Positions 17,796-26,155 of a stretch of DNA of 52,371 nucleotides are shown one piece after another (position 1 is the first letter of the stretch; the number at the start of each line of letters is the position of its first letter). Where the stretch lies: positions 1 to 52,371 of the forward strand of contig JAUMXM010000010.1 in the NCBI GenBank assembly GCA_030529085.1. Direction: 5' to 3'. Under the pieces are notes generated by a model, which did no database searches, was not told the DNA's origin, and saw only the letters and a program-made list of their open reading frames with translations. This DNA comes from Rikenellaceae bacterium (lineage in GTDB: Bacteria; Bacteroidota; Bacteroidia; Bacteroidales; Rikenellaceae). The position numbers were made by a program, and so were the translations under genes.

Positions 17796-18833
17796 ATGGA
17801 GATTCTTATCGGTCTATTGATTATTGCAATCGGCAGCTTCTGCCAGTCGAGCTCGTATGTACCTATTAATAAGGTACGCGCGTGGTCGTGGGAGAGCTTC
17901 TGGTTGACACAGGGTCTCTTCGCTTGGTTGGTGTTCCCCTTCCTGGGAGCACTCCTGGCGGTGCCCGAGGGTCACTCGCTGACCGAGCTGATTACGGGTG
18001 GGGATTCGTTCCGCATCGCGATGACGATTCTCTTCGGTGTATTGTGGGGTGTCGGCGGTCTTACCTTCGGCCTCTCGATGCGCTACCTGGGTGTGGCTCT
18101 TGGTCAGTCGATCTCGCTCGGTACGTGTGCCGGTCTGGGTACGATTATGGGCCCCGTGCTGCTCAACATCTTCTTCCCCGAGCTCAACGCCCTCCAGTCG
18201 CTGACGGCTGCCGTGATTATCGGCGTTGTGGTAACGCTGCTCGGTATCGCCATTATCGGCATTGCCGGTTCGATGAAGGCTGCGTCGCTTTCGGAGGAGG
18301 AGAAACAGGCTGCTGTGAAGGATTTCAACTTCCCGAAGGGTATCCTGATTGCGCTCTTGGCCGGTTTTATGAGCGGCTGCTTCAATGTGGGTTTGGAGTT
18401 CGGCAAGGATATCAACTTCGGTGAGCTGACCGATCCGATGTTCCGCACGCTGCCCGCCACGCTGCTCATCACACTGGGCGGTTTCGTGACGAACGCCTGC
18501 TACTGCTTGTGGCAGAATTGGAAGAATAAGAGCTTCGCCGACTACGGCAAGAAGGAGCTGTGGGCCAACAACGTTTTGTTCTGCGCCCTGGCCGGTGGTC
18601 TGTGGTATTCACAGTTCTTCGGTCTTTCGCTCGGTCGCAGCTTCTTCGAGACGGGTGGCGTGATGGATACGCTTTCGTTCTGCATCCTGATGTCGCTCAA
18701 TGTGACCTTCTCGAATGTGTGGGGTATTATCCTCAAGGAGTGGAAGGGTTGCTCGAAGAAGACGATTGCTGTGCTGCTGGTAGGTATCCTGGTGCTGATT
18801 GCATCGACCTTTATTCCCGAACTATTAAAGTAA
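17796..18833 (+). CDS. rhaT: L-rhamnose/proton symporter RhaT
   Basis: 345 residues with ten predicted membrane helices and RhaT hallmarks: the N-terminal GSFCQSSSYVPINKVRAWSWE, GVLWGVGGLTFGLSMRYLGVALGQSI, and ISLGTCAGLGTIMGP. It imports L-rhamnose across the inner membrane with H+ (or Na+). It starts 12 bp after the reductase gene, so it is tightly co-transcribed. Confidence 0.95.
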   Translation: MEILIGLLIIAIGSFCQSSSYVPINKVRAWSWESFWLTQGLFAWLVFPFLGALLAVPEGHSLTELITGGDSFRIAMTILFGVLWGVGGLTFGLSMRYLGVALGQSISLGTCAGLGTIMGPVLLNIFFPELNALQSLTAAVIIGVVVTLLGIAIIGIAGSMKAASLSEEEKQAAVKDFNFPKGILIALLAGFMSGCFNVGLEFGKDINFGELTDPMFRTLPATLLITLGGFVTNACYCLWQNWKNKSFADYGKKELWANNVLFCALAGGLWYSQFFGLSLGRSFFETGGVMDTLSFCILMSLNVTFSNVWGIILKEWKGCSKKTIAVLLVGILVLIASTFIPELLK

Positions 18834-18851
18834 ACTAAACGTATAAAAAAG

Positions 18852-19655
18852 ATGAAATCTATTTTGGAAAACCGCCCTCAGCTGAAGGCCGAAATCGAGA
18901 AGGTTGCCGAGGTGGCAGGTTATCTCTGGACGAAGGGCTGGGCCGAGCGTAATGGCGGTAACATTACGGTCAATGTAACGGAGTATGTAGACGATGAGAT
19001 TCGTCAGATGCCGGCCATTTCGGAGGCCTATCCCATTGGTACGACCGTTCCGGCACTGAAGGGTTGCTACTTCTACTGCAAGGGCACGAACCGTCGCATG
19101 CGCGATCTGGCTCGCTGGCCGATGGAGAATGGTTCGATTGTCCGCATTCTGGACGACTGCGCTTCGTATGTCATCATCGCCGATAATCCGGTGAAGCCGA
19201 CCTCGGAGATCGCTGCCCACCTCTCGATGCACAACCAGATGGTTGAGAAGGGTAAGGGCTACAAGGCTGCCGTTCATACCCACCCGATCGACCTGGTGGC
19301 AATGACCCACAAGCCCGAGTTCCTCGAGAAGGATGTACTGACGAACCTGCTGTGGAGTATGATTCCCGAGACGCGCGCCTTCTGCCCGAAGGGTCTGGGT
19401 ATCGTTCCCTACAAGATGCCGTCGTCGGTAGAGCTGGCCGATGCTACGATCGAGCAGCTGGAGGAGTACGACGTAGTAATGTGGGAGAAGCACGGTGTAT
19501 GCGCCGTGGGTCCCGATATCATGGAGGCTTTCGACCAGGTTGATGTCCTGTCGAAGGCTGCCCAGATCTACCTCACGGCCAAGTCGATGGGCTTTGAGCC
19601 GACGGGTACGACCCAGGAGCAGATGTTGGAGCTGCAGCGTGCCTTCAACCTCTAA
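18852..19655 (+). CDS. rhaD: Rhamnulose-1-phosphate aldolase
   Basis: 267 residues, a class II zinc aldolase. Zinc ligands are visible in VHTHPIDLVAM (two His) and MWEKHGVCAVG (third His), and GWAERNGGNITVNVTEY near the N-terminus resembles the substrate phosphate loop. It cleaves rhamnulose 1-phosphate to DHAP and L-lactaldehyde. It is the last gene of the operon, followed by a terminator. Confidence 0.94.
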   Translation: MKSILENRPQLKAEIEKVAEVAGYLWTKGWAERNGGNITVNVTEYVDDEIRQMPAISEAYPIGTTVPALKGCYFYCKGTNRRMRDLARWPMENGSIVRILDDCASYVIIADNPVKPTSEIAAHLSMHNQMVEKGKGYKAAVHTHPIDLVAMTHKPEFLEKDVLTNLLWSMIPETRAFCPKGLGIVPYKMPSSVELADATIEQLEEYDVVMWEKHGVCAVGPDIMEAFDQVDVLSKAAQIYLTAKSMGFEPTGTTQEQMLELQRAFNL

Positions 19656-19679
19656 ACCGAGATTTTTCTCATGAACGAT

Positions 19680-19710
19680 GAGCCGTCCGTTTTCGGGCGG
19701 CTCTTCTCTT
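19680..19710 (+). terminator. Terminator of the rhamnose operon
   Basis: Stem GAGCCGTCCG (19680-19689) with CGGGCGGCTC (19694-19703), one G-U pair, TTTT loop, then a T-rich tail. Confidence 0.8.
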
Positions 19711-19744
19711 TGTGCTTGCAGGAGTGGGTGTGGGGGTAAAAGCA

Positions 19745-19772
19745 AAAAGAGAAGGTTGAAACCTTCTCTTTT
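19745..19772 (-). terminator. Terminator of the first CAU tRNA (bidirectional)
   Basis: A 13-bp perfect stem AAAAGAGAAGGTT with its complement lies just beyond the tRNA 3' end on the minus strand and supplies a T-run in both directions. Confidence 0.75.
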
Positions 19773-19773
19773 G

Positions 19774-19847
19774 TGGGCCCAGAGGGGCATGATCCCACGA
19801 CCTTCGGATTATGAGTCCGCTGCTCTGACCAACTGAGCTATGGGCCC
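19774..19847 (-). tRNA. tRNA with CAU anticodon (Met or Ile2), atypical T-loop
   Basis: 74 nt with acceptor GGGCCCA/TGGGCCC and discriminator A; CCA is not encoded. The D-arm is AGCTCAGTTGGTCAGAGC and the anticodon loop CTCATAA reads CAU, flanked by GGA/TCC. The T-arm is unusual: stem GTGGG/CCCTC has a T-T mismatch and the loop reads ATCATGC instead of TTCRANN. Whether it is elongator Met or lysidine-modified Ile2 cannot be decided here; the GACTCATAATC core resembles Ile2. Confidence 0.85.
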
Positions 19848-19866
19848 TGCTTCAATTAAGCGTCTG

Positions 19867-19897
19867 CAAAGATAACACACCGATGGGGAAATTTCAA
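19867..19897 (-). promoter_or_regulatory. Promoter of the first CAU tRNA
   Basis: Minus-strand TTG (19895-19897), 20 nt, TATCTTTG (19867-19874), ending about 20 nt before the tRNA. Confidence 0.75.
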
Positions 19898-19996
19898 AAT
19901 TTAGGATTTAAAATTCAAAAATTATTTTTTTTGAAGAAGTTTCGTTTCCGACGTCAGTTGCCGTCGTTGCTGTGGTTGCCGTTGATCTGCGCAGAC

Positions 19997-20028
19997 AAAA
20001 AAAAGCGGTCACCTTTCGATGACCGCTT
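19997..20028 (-). terminator. Terminator of the second CAU tRNA
   Basis: Stem AAGCGGTCA/TGACCGCTT (20003-20011 and 20020-20028), followed on the minus strand by a run of eight T. Confidence 0.8.
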
Positions 20029-20030
20029 CG

Positions 20031-20104
20031 TAGCGAGAGAGAGACTTGAACTCTCGACCTTCGGATTATGAATCCGACGCTCTAACCAGCTGAGCTATCT
20101 CGCC
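20031..20104 (-). tRNA. tRNA-Met(CAU)
   Basis: 74 nt with acceptor GGCGAGA/TCTCGCT (terminal G-U), D-arm AGCTCAGCTGGTTAGAGC, anticodon loop TTCATAA (CAU) and a normal T-arm GAGAG-TTCAAGT-CTCTC. The absence of initiator features argues for the elongator, although Ile2 cannot be excluded from sequence alone. Confidence 0.88.
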
Positions 20105-20123
20105 ATTGCTCTTAAAGCGAGTG

Positions 20124-20153
20124 CAAATATAAGCCAAAAATCCGGTTGTGCAA
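20124..20153 (-). promoter_or_regulatory. Promoter of the second CAU tRNA
   Basis: Minus-strand TTG (20151-20153), 19 nt, TATATTTG (20124-20131), about 20 nt before the tRNA. Confidence 0.75.
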
Positions 20154-20242
20154 AATCTTTCGACGAAAAAAATTAAAAATATTCCTCTCCAATTCGCTTC
20201 GGCATTGATTTTGACCTCAATAGCGCGGTATCTTTTTTTGCG

Positions 20243-20905
20243 ATGAATAGCTCAATTCGACAAATTCTGTTGCGCGCGAGCCATCTGCTGCGGTTGGTGG
20301 CAGGTCTGTGGCTGCTCGCGGCCTTTTCGTGGGAGATTCTCCATGGGGAGCATCCGCGCCTGTCGCCCGCCTATCTTTCGATGCAGTTGGTCGTCTGTCT
20401 GCTCTTTATGGGCGATTTTATGATCCGATGGCTCTTTGCCGAGAGACGTGATGCCTTCCTGCGCGCCAATTGGCTCTATTTACTCTTGTCGATTCCCTGG
20501 CTCAATCTGATCGACTGGAGTGGGGTAGCACTCACCCGTCCCTGGGCAATGGTTGTGGGGCTGCTGCCCATCCTTGTTCTGGTTCTTGCGGTGCATATTT
20601 TGTTGTCGTGGATCGACGAACGCAAGATACATCGCCTTTTCATCACCTACTTGGTAGGTGCGATGCTCTTTACCTACCTCTCGGCACTTATCTTCTACGA
20701 TTTCGAAGGGGCACATAGCGGCCTGCCGGATAACTTCGGCGATGCCCTTTGGTGGGCCGGAATGAGCCTCTCGACGGCCGGAGCTCCCATTACACCCGCT
20801 ACGGCTGTCGGTAAGGTCTTATCCGTGCTGCTCCCCATGGCCGGGATGTTGTTCCTGCCCATCTTTACCACCTATATTATGGAGCGTTACAACCATCGAA
20901 AATAG
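20243..20905 (+). CDS. Ion-channel-like membrane protein with non-canonical pore filter
   Basis: 220 residues with about six membrane segments, laid out like a voltage-gated-type K+ channel subunit. There is a four-helix front part and then two helices (YLVGAMLFTYLSALIFYDFEG and VLSVLLPMAGMLFLPIFTTYIMERY) around a pore loop. The loop WWAGMSLSTAGAPITPAT (about residues 170-187) aligns with the K+ channel pore, but the TVGYGD filter is replaced by TAGAPI, one residue shorter. No S4-like arginine ladder is obvious. Conduction and selectivity are therefore unknown. It has its own terminator. Confidence 0.65.
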   Translation: MNSSIRQILLRASHLLRLVAGLWLLAAFSWEILHGEHPRLSPAYLSMQLVVCLLFMGDFMIRWLFAERRDAFLRANWLYLLLSIPWLNLIDWSGVALTRPWAMVVGLLPILVLVLAVHILLSWIDERKIHRLFITYLVGAMLFTYLSALIFYDFEGAHSGLPDNFGDALWWAGMSLSTAGAPITPATAVGKVLSVLLPMAGMLFLPIFTTYIMERYNHRK

Positions 20906-20932
20906 GTGTGAGGCTCTATCTGTAAGCAATAA

Positions 20933-20961
20933 AAAAACCGCCATGGTCTATGGCGGTTTTT
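20933..20961. terminator. Bidirectional terminator
   Basis: Stem AAAAACCGCCAT with complement (20933-20944 and 20950-20961) around GGTCT, between convergent genes. Confidence 0.88.
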
Positions 20962-20981
20962 CTTGTGGTGAACCCTATGGC

Positions 20982-21413
20982 CTACTTCTTGGCCTTCAGC
21001 AGGTCGCGGATCTCGGTCAGGAGCTCCTGATCGAGCGTCGGCTTCGGCTCCTCGGGTGCGGGTGCCGGAGCGGGCTCCTCCTTCTTCTTGAGCGAGTTGA
21101 TCGCCTTGACCATCATGAATACACAGAAGGCCAAAATTGCGAAGTCAACGCACTGCTGGATGAAGGCGCCATACTTCCATACGATCTCTGCCACAGCGGG
21201 AGTCGTCTCGGTTGCCTCTACACCCTTCTTGATAACGAGCGTGAGATCGGCGAAGTTCGTGTTACCCATCACAGCTGCGATAGGGGGCATCAGGATGTCG
21301 TTTACGAGCGAGGTGACAATCTTACCGAAAGCACCGCCGATGATTACACCGACAGCCATATCCATCACGTTGCCCTTCAATGCAAACTCCTTAAATTCTT
21401 TCAAAAAAGCCAT
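20982..21413 (-). CDS. mscL: Large-conductance mechanosensitive channel MscL
   Basis: 143 residues. The N-terminus FLKEFKEFALKGNVMDMAVGVIIGGAFGKIVTSLVNDILMPP is the classic MscL N-helix and TM1 pore. TM2 (FAILAFCVFMMVKAINSL) follows, then a charged C-terminal bundle with an alanine/proline-rich linker. It releases solutes upon osmotic downshift. It lies 37 bp downstream of the carboxyltransferase gene on the same strand and may be read through from it. Confidence 0.95.
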   Translation of the reverse strand: MAFLKEFKEFALKGNVMDMAVGVIIGGAFGKIVTSLVNDILMPPIAAVMGNTNFADLTLVIKKGVEATETTPAVAEIVWKYGAFIQQCVDFAILAFCVFMMVKAINSLKKKEEPAPAPAPEEPKPTLDQELLTEIRDLLKAKK

Positions 21414-21450
21414 TGTTCTTCAGTTATTAAATGTTTGTATAAAAGTTGCT

Positions 21451-23313
21451 TTACTCGATCTCAATCAGAATGCCGTTGGTCTGAACATTCTCGCCAACCG
21501 CAACCAGAACCTGCTTAACGGTACCGGCGTAGTCAGTCTCGATCGTGTTCTCCATCTTCATGGCCTCGAGGATCATCACCTCCTGGCCGACCTTAACCTT
21601 GTCGCCAACCTGTACCTTGATCTCAACAACACGACCCGGCAGGGGAGCCAGTACTGTGTTGCCCGTGATGGGCTGTACCTGCTTCTCCTCGACTGCAGGA
21701 GCAGCAGCCTCTGCGGGCTTCGGCTCGGCAGCCTTCTTGGCCTCGTAGGCCTGCTTCTTGATCATCGTGAGGTAGTTCTTCGCAACGAGCGGGAAGAGCT
21801 CAAGGAGCAATACCTCCTTCTCGTTCTCGGCCAGCTTCACGCCACCGGCCTCTGTCAGCTCGGGGTTGGGCTGCATCTGATACTTCGACGTGTCGTAGGG
21901 GGTCTCCTCGCGAATGCCGCAAATCTTAAAGCGGAATTCGGGATCGATCTCTACGGGGGTCTTGCCGTACTCGCCCTTCACGAGGCCCACAAACTGCGAG
22001 CTCTTGTTCGAGTACATCGGGCGACCGGCCTTCTCGTCCATGGCGCAGTTTACAGCCTGAGCGCCTACAATCTGCGAGGTGGGGGTTACCAGGGGCGGCA
22101 GACCGGCAGCAAGACGTACCGAGGGAATCAGCTCCATAGCGCGGGGCAGAATCTCTTCGGCCTTGAGCTGCTTGAGCTGGGCCACCATGTTCGAATACAT
22201 ACCACCCGGAATCTCGGCCTTCTGTACGAGCTCGTTGGGAGCGGGGAAGCCGAAGTGGGCCTCAATCTTGCGACAAGCGTCGATGCAACCCTGCTCGTCA
22301 TCCTCCTGGGCAGCCTTGATGGCCTTATCGAAGAGGGCGTCGATCTCGGCGGGGAGCTTGTCGGTTACGGGGTTGAAGTAGGTGGGTTCGGGTTTCTCGG
22401 TGCCAAATACCGACTGGTTGAGCTCCTTGCGGATCTCGCGCAGCTCGGTGTTGATCTTGGCAACAGCCTCCATGTTTACTCCGTGGTCGATGCCGAGCTT
22501 CTTGCAGACTACGTCGATGAGCTCGATTGCCGGAGCACCCGTACCGCCGGCAAAGTACCAGCAGTTGGTGTCCACAACATCCACGCCTGCTACGATGGCG
22601 GCCAAAACCGAAGCCAGACCGAAACCGGGCGTACAGTGGGTGTGGAAATCAACGGGGATTGCGATGTTCTGCTTGAGCAGCTTGACAAGCGTAGCAACAC
22701 GACGCGGCGGAATCAGACCCGACATATCCTTGATCGTGATCATATCGGCGCCGAGGGCAGCCATCTGCTTGGCCTTGTCGAGGAAGTAGGCGTCGGTGAA
22801 GACCTGCTGGGGCTTCTTCTTGCCCAGCAGCTTCTGGAGGAACGAGGGCTCGGGGTACTTCGGATCGACCGTGTAGCACACTGCGCAGTCGGCGATACCG
22901 CCATACTGTTTAACGTATTTGATGGTTGATTTCACGTTGTTCACGTCGTTCAGTGCGTCGAAGATGCGCATGATGCCCAGACCGCTCTCGATGGCGTTGC
23001 GGCAGAAGCCGTCGATGATCTCATCCGTGTAGGGGGCGTAACCGAAGAGGTTGCGACCACGCGAAAGAGCCGTGAGCTTCGATACCTCGCCTACAGCTTC
23101 GTGGATCGACTCGAGGCGAGTCCAGGGATTCTCATTCAGGTAGCGCATCACCGAGTCGGGTACGGCGCCACCCCAAACCTCCATTGCGAAGAAGTTTGCG
23201 TCTTTGTAGTAGGGCAGGCAGCGGTTGATTTGCTCCTGCTTCATGCGCGTTGCGAACGAGGACTGCTGTCCGTCGCGGAGCGTTAGATCTCTGATTTTAA
23301 GAGTTCTTGCCAT
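21451..23313 (-). CDS. Biotin-dependent carboxyltransferase (OadA / pyruvate carboxylase subunit B type)
   Basis: 620 residues. An HMGL-like TIM barrel starts at once (LKIRDLTLRDGQQSSFATRM) with the metal site PVDFHTHCTPGFG. A PYC/OADA conserved domain follows (to about residue 470). After a proline/alanine linker comes a C-terminal biotinyl domain with the biotin-lysine motif EAMKMENTIE. It transfers a carboxyl group from biotin to or from pyruvate. No oadB/oadG membrane subunits or biotin carboxylase are adjacent, so it could serve oxaloacetate decarboxylation, pyruvate carboxylation or transcarboxylation with distant partners. Confidence 0.9.
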   Translation of the reverse strand: MARTLKIRDLTLRDGQQSSFATRMKQEQINRCLPYYKDANFFAMEVWGGAVPDSVMRYLNENPWTRLESIHEAVGEVSKLTALSRGRNLFGYAPYTDEIIDGFCRNAIESGLGIMRIFDALNDVNNVKSTIKYVKQYGGIADCAVCYTVDPKYPEPSFLQKLLGKKKPQQVFTDAYFLDKAKQMAALGADMITIKDMSGLIPPRRVATLVKLLKQNIAIPVDFHTHCTPGFGLASVLAAIVAGVDVVDTNCWYFAGGTGAPAIELIDVVCKKLGIDHGVNMEAVAKINTELREIRKELNQSVFGTEKPEPTYFNPVTDKLPAEIDALFDKAIKAAQEDDEQGCIDACRKIEAHFGFPAPNELVQKAEIPGGMYSNMVAQLKQLKAEEILPRAMELIPSVRLAAGLPPLVTPTSQIVGAQAVNCAMDEKAGRPMYSNKSSQFVGLVKGEYGKTPVEIDPEFRFKICGIREETPYDTSKYQMQPNPELTEAGGVKLAENEKEVLLLELFPLVAKNYLTMIKKQAYEAKKAAEPKPAEAAAPAVEEKQVQPITGNTVLAPLPGRVVEIKVQVGDKVKVGQEVMILEAMKMENTIETDYAGTVKQVLVAVGENVQTNGILIEIE

Positions 23314-23496
23314 AGGTGTTTAATTTGAAAGTTATATTTTTTTAGTTTTTTCTCCTTATATTGTCTAATTAGGAATTCAAAGATAGCAAATAAATGCGAA
23401 ATAGCAATTTAATTTTGAAAAAATCGCTTCTCAATCCCGATTTTCATTCAATCTTTGTACCTTTGGGGCTCCAACCCGACTAAAAACAACGCGAGA

Positions 23497-24948
23497 ATGG
23501 CCTTGACGATAATCCTGCTTACGCTTGTTGCTTACGCTTCGCTGCTATTGGCAGTGGGGTGGTTTTCTGCACGCCGAGGTGGCAATGCAACCTTCTTTGC
23601 GGCCGATCGGCGCATGGCGTGGTATGTGGTTTGGCCGGCGATGATCTCGGCGGCAATGTCGGGCATTACCTTCGTCTCGGTCCCCGGCTCGGTGGCCGAG
23701 GATGGTTTCTCGTATCTGCAAATGGTGCTGGGTTTCACGGTCGGTCAGTTGCTGATTGCCTTTTGGTTGGTGCCCCTTTTCTACCGTTGGCGCTACACGT
23801 CGCTCTATGAGTATTTTGGCGACCGTTTTGGCCCCGCTACCCATCGTACCGGTACGTGGTGTTTCTTTGTTTCGAAGTTGGTGACAGCGTCGCTTAAGCT
23901 CTATATCGTGGCTGCCGTCTTGCAGGTGCTGCTCTTCGATGAACTTTCGATTCCCTTTTGGCTCAATGCCTTGGTGACGATGGTTGTGGTGTGGGGTTAT
24001 ACCCTGCGTGGCGGTGTGCGTTCGCTCCTGGCGACCGATTTGCTGAAAACGGCCCTGATGGTCACGGCGCTTCTTGCAACGATGGTGGCTCTGTGTGGTG
24101 CGATGGGGTGGAGCCTCCCCGAATTGACGCACGAGGTAGCCGTTTCGCCCTTCTCGCAGCTCTTCTTCTTCGATGACCCCGCTTCGGATCGCTATTTTTG
24201 GAAGATGTTCCTCTCGGGTATCCTCCTGCTGGTGGCCATGACGGGGTTGGATCAGGAGCTGATGCAGCGCAATTTGGCCTGCCCGACACCGCGTGAGGCG
24301 CAACGCAATATTCTGCTTACGGCTCTTTGTCAGGCCGTTGTGATAGCGCTGTTTTTGGTGTTGGGAGTTTTGCTCTATCGTTATGCCCTGTCGGTTGGTT
24401 TGGAGCTCCCTGAGAAGAGCGACGAACTCTTTGCGTGCGTAGCCATGCGTGGCGGACTCGGAACGTGGGTCGGAGTCCTTTTTGTGGCCGGGTTTGCCTC
24501 GGCAAGTTTTTCGGCGGCAGGTGGCTCTCTGACAGCACTTACCACCTCGTGTGCCATCGACCTTTTGGAGGGAAATCGGCGTTTCGATGAACAGGGGTTG
24601 CGCAAGGTGCGCTACGGGTTGCACACGCTCCTTTCGGGGGTGATGTTCGGCTTGGTTTGTCTGTTTGGTTATGTGGCCGATGAGAGTACGATTAACCTGA
24701 TCTATAAGGTCGCCGGCTACACCTATGGCCCTGTGTTGGGATTCTTCCTCTTCGGCCTTTGGACCCGCCGCGAGGTGCGCGACAAGTGGACTTGGTTAGC
24801 GGCTGTTGCTGGGCCTATTACGGTGGCTTTGTTGCAGCTTTACTTGAGTCGATGCGGTCTGCAGCTCGGCTTCGAGATTTTGCTCTACAACGCCGGTGTT
24901 GTGATGGCGATCTTGGGACTTTTGAGCCGTCCGAAGGCTACTTCTTGA
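23497..24948 (+). CDS. Sodium:solute symporter (SSS family)
   Basis: 483 residues with about 13 membrane helices. The N-terminal part shows the SSS layout: SARRGGNATFFAADRRMAWYV, then MISAAMSGITFVSVPG (helix-breaking sodium site), and later AGFASASFSAAGGSLTALTTS, the second sodium-site helix. It imports a solute with Na+; the substrate is not evident. The start at 23497 was chosen over an upstream in-frame ATG (23455) because the extra residues include the -7 box TACCTTTG (23458-23465). The 3' end overlaps the convergent DUF486 gene by 11 bp. Confidence 0.9.
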   Translation: MALTIILLTLVAYASLLLAVGWFSARRGGNATFFAADRRMAWYVVWPAMISAAMSGITFVSVPGSVAEDGFSYLQMVLGFTVGQLLIAFWLVPLFYRWRYTSLYEYFGDRFGPATHRTGTWCFFVSKLVTASLKLYIVAAVLQVLLFDELSIPFWLNALVTMVVVWGYTLRGGVRSLLATDLLKTALMVTALLATMVALCGAMGWSLPELTHEVAVSPFSQLFFFDDPASDRYFWKMFLSGILLLVAMTGLDQELMQRNLACPTPREAQRNILLTALCQAVVIALFLVLGVLLYRYALSVGLELPEKSDELFACVAMRGGLGTWVGVLFVAGFASASFSAAGGSLTALTTSCAIDLLEGNRRFDEQGLRKVRYGLHTLLSGVMFGLVCLFGYVADESTINLIYKVAGYTYGPVLGFFLFGLWTRREVRDKWTWLAAVAGPITVALLQLYLSRCGLQLGFEILLYNAGVVMAILGLLSRPKATS

Positions 24949-25303
24949 AGATGAAATAGACGGCCAAAATCAAGCAGAAGAATCCCGCAATGTGGTTCCA
25001 TCGCAGCGCCTCGTTGCGCATGCAGACGAGCATGAAGATTGTGAAGACCGAGAGTGAAATGACCTCTTGGATCACCTTCAGCTGCCAGAGCGTAAAGGGG
25101 CCTCCGAAGGCTGCCGATCCGATGCGGTTCGCCGGAATCATGAAGCTGTATTCGGCCAATGCCACACCCCACGAGATAAGGATGATGGCGATGATACTCA
25201 ATCGCTCAAATTTCGATTTGAAGGCGATTTGACCATACCAGGCAAGCGTCATAAAGGTATTCGAGATGACCAACAGGCCGATTGTTGCAAACCATTTAAA
25301 CAT
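24938..25303 (-). CDS. DMT-family small membrane protein (DUF486)
   Basis: 121 residues with four membrane helices, the size of DUF486 proteins, which are distant relatives of half-size drug/metabolite transporters. Typical stretches are ISNTFMTLAWYGQI near the N-terminus and WGVALAEYSFMIPANRIG in the middle. It may act as a dimer; the substrate is unknown. A TACTTTTG box on the minus strand (25326-25333) is a probable -7 element. Its end overlaps the convergent symporter gene. Confidence 0.85.
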   Translation of the reverse strand: MFKWFATIGLLVISNTFMTLAWYGQIAFKSKFERLSIIAIILISWGVALAEYSFMIPANRIGSAAFGGPFTLWQLKVIQEVISLSVFTIFMLVCMRNEALRWNHIAGFFCLILAVYFIFKK

Positions 25304-25350
25304 AACAGGCTTATTTTTAGCGCTGCAAAAGTAGAAAATAAAATCGAATT

Positions 25351-26151
25351 ATGTGTGAATCGAGTCAGAAATATGCATTGGTGACGGGTGGCTCGTCGGG
25401 TTTGGGACGCGCTTTGAGCCTACGGTTGGCTGCATTGGGCTACGGTGTTGTGGTGGTGAGCCACCAACAGGAGGCCAACGACGAGGTGTTGGATGCCTTG
25501 CAAAAGCGCACCTCGATGCCCTGTTATGCGTTGACCATCGACCTGACCACAGCGGGGGCAGCGGATGAGGTTGTCGCCTATACCGATTCGCTCGGCTTGG
25601 AGCTCTCGCTCGTGGCGCTGAATGCCGGTGGCTTGCTCTTTGGTGGTTTTGCCACCCATCCATTGCTGCAAGTCGATCGCCTTGTAGCTCTGCATGTGTC
25701 GGTAAATACGCGCCTCTGCTATCTCTATGGAAAGCGGATGGTGGCACGCCGAGCAGGATATATTCTGATTACCTCTTCGGCCTCGGCCTCGATGCATTAC
25801 CCCTCGATAGCCCTCTATGCGGCGTCAAAGAGCTACCTGGGCGCTTTGGCCGATGCTCTGCACGATGAGTGGCAAGGGTATGGGGTGGTGGTCACGGGGC
25901 TCTATCCCGGTGCGGTGGATACCTCCTTCTATTCGCTCGATAATCGCCTTCGCCGCTGGTGTCGAAGGCTACGCTTGATGCACTCGGCGGAGCAGATTGC
26001 CGAGCGCGCATTGCGCGGATTGTTTCGTGGAAAACGGCGTGTCGTACCGGGTGTGATGACGCGTCTTATGGTGCTGTTGACGCGCCTTTGCCCGGCTTGG
26101 ACGATTCGTCGAATTGTTGCCCTGAAAGGCGTGAGGAAACTCCTCGAGTAA
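25351..26151 (+). CDS. Short-chain dehydrogenase/reductase
   Basis: 266 residues. The nucleotide-binding motif TGGSSGLGRAL is at residues 11-21, the LNAGG motif near 89, and the catalytic set follows: Ser in ITSSASASM and Tyr-x3-Lys in LYAASKSYL. The C-terminal 70 residues are basic and hydrophobic (RRWCRRLRLM, later MTRLMVLLTRLCPAW), as in SDRs attached to membranes or acting on lipids. NAD(P)-dependent reduction of a ketone or alcohol is expected; the substrate is unknown. Confidence 0.85.
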   Translation: MCESSQKYALVTGGSSGLGRALSLRLAALGYGVVVVSHQQEANDEVLDALQKRTSMPCYALTIDLTTAGAADEVVAYTDSLGLELSLVALNAGGLLFGGFATHPLLQVDRLVALHVSVNTRLCYLYGKRMVARRAGYILITSSASASMHYPSIALYAASKSYLGALADALHDEWQGYGVVVTGLYPGAVDTSFYSLDNRLRRWCRRLRLMHSAEQIAERALRGLFRGKRRVVPGVMTRLMVLLTRLCPAWTIRRIVALKGVRKLLE

Positions 26152-26155
26152 GTAT

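Noticed and set aside
19883-20071. Open frame across the second CAU tRNA
   Set aside because: It overlaps the tRNA terminator and gene and has no protein features.
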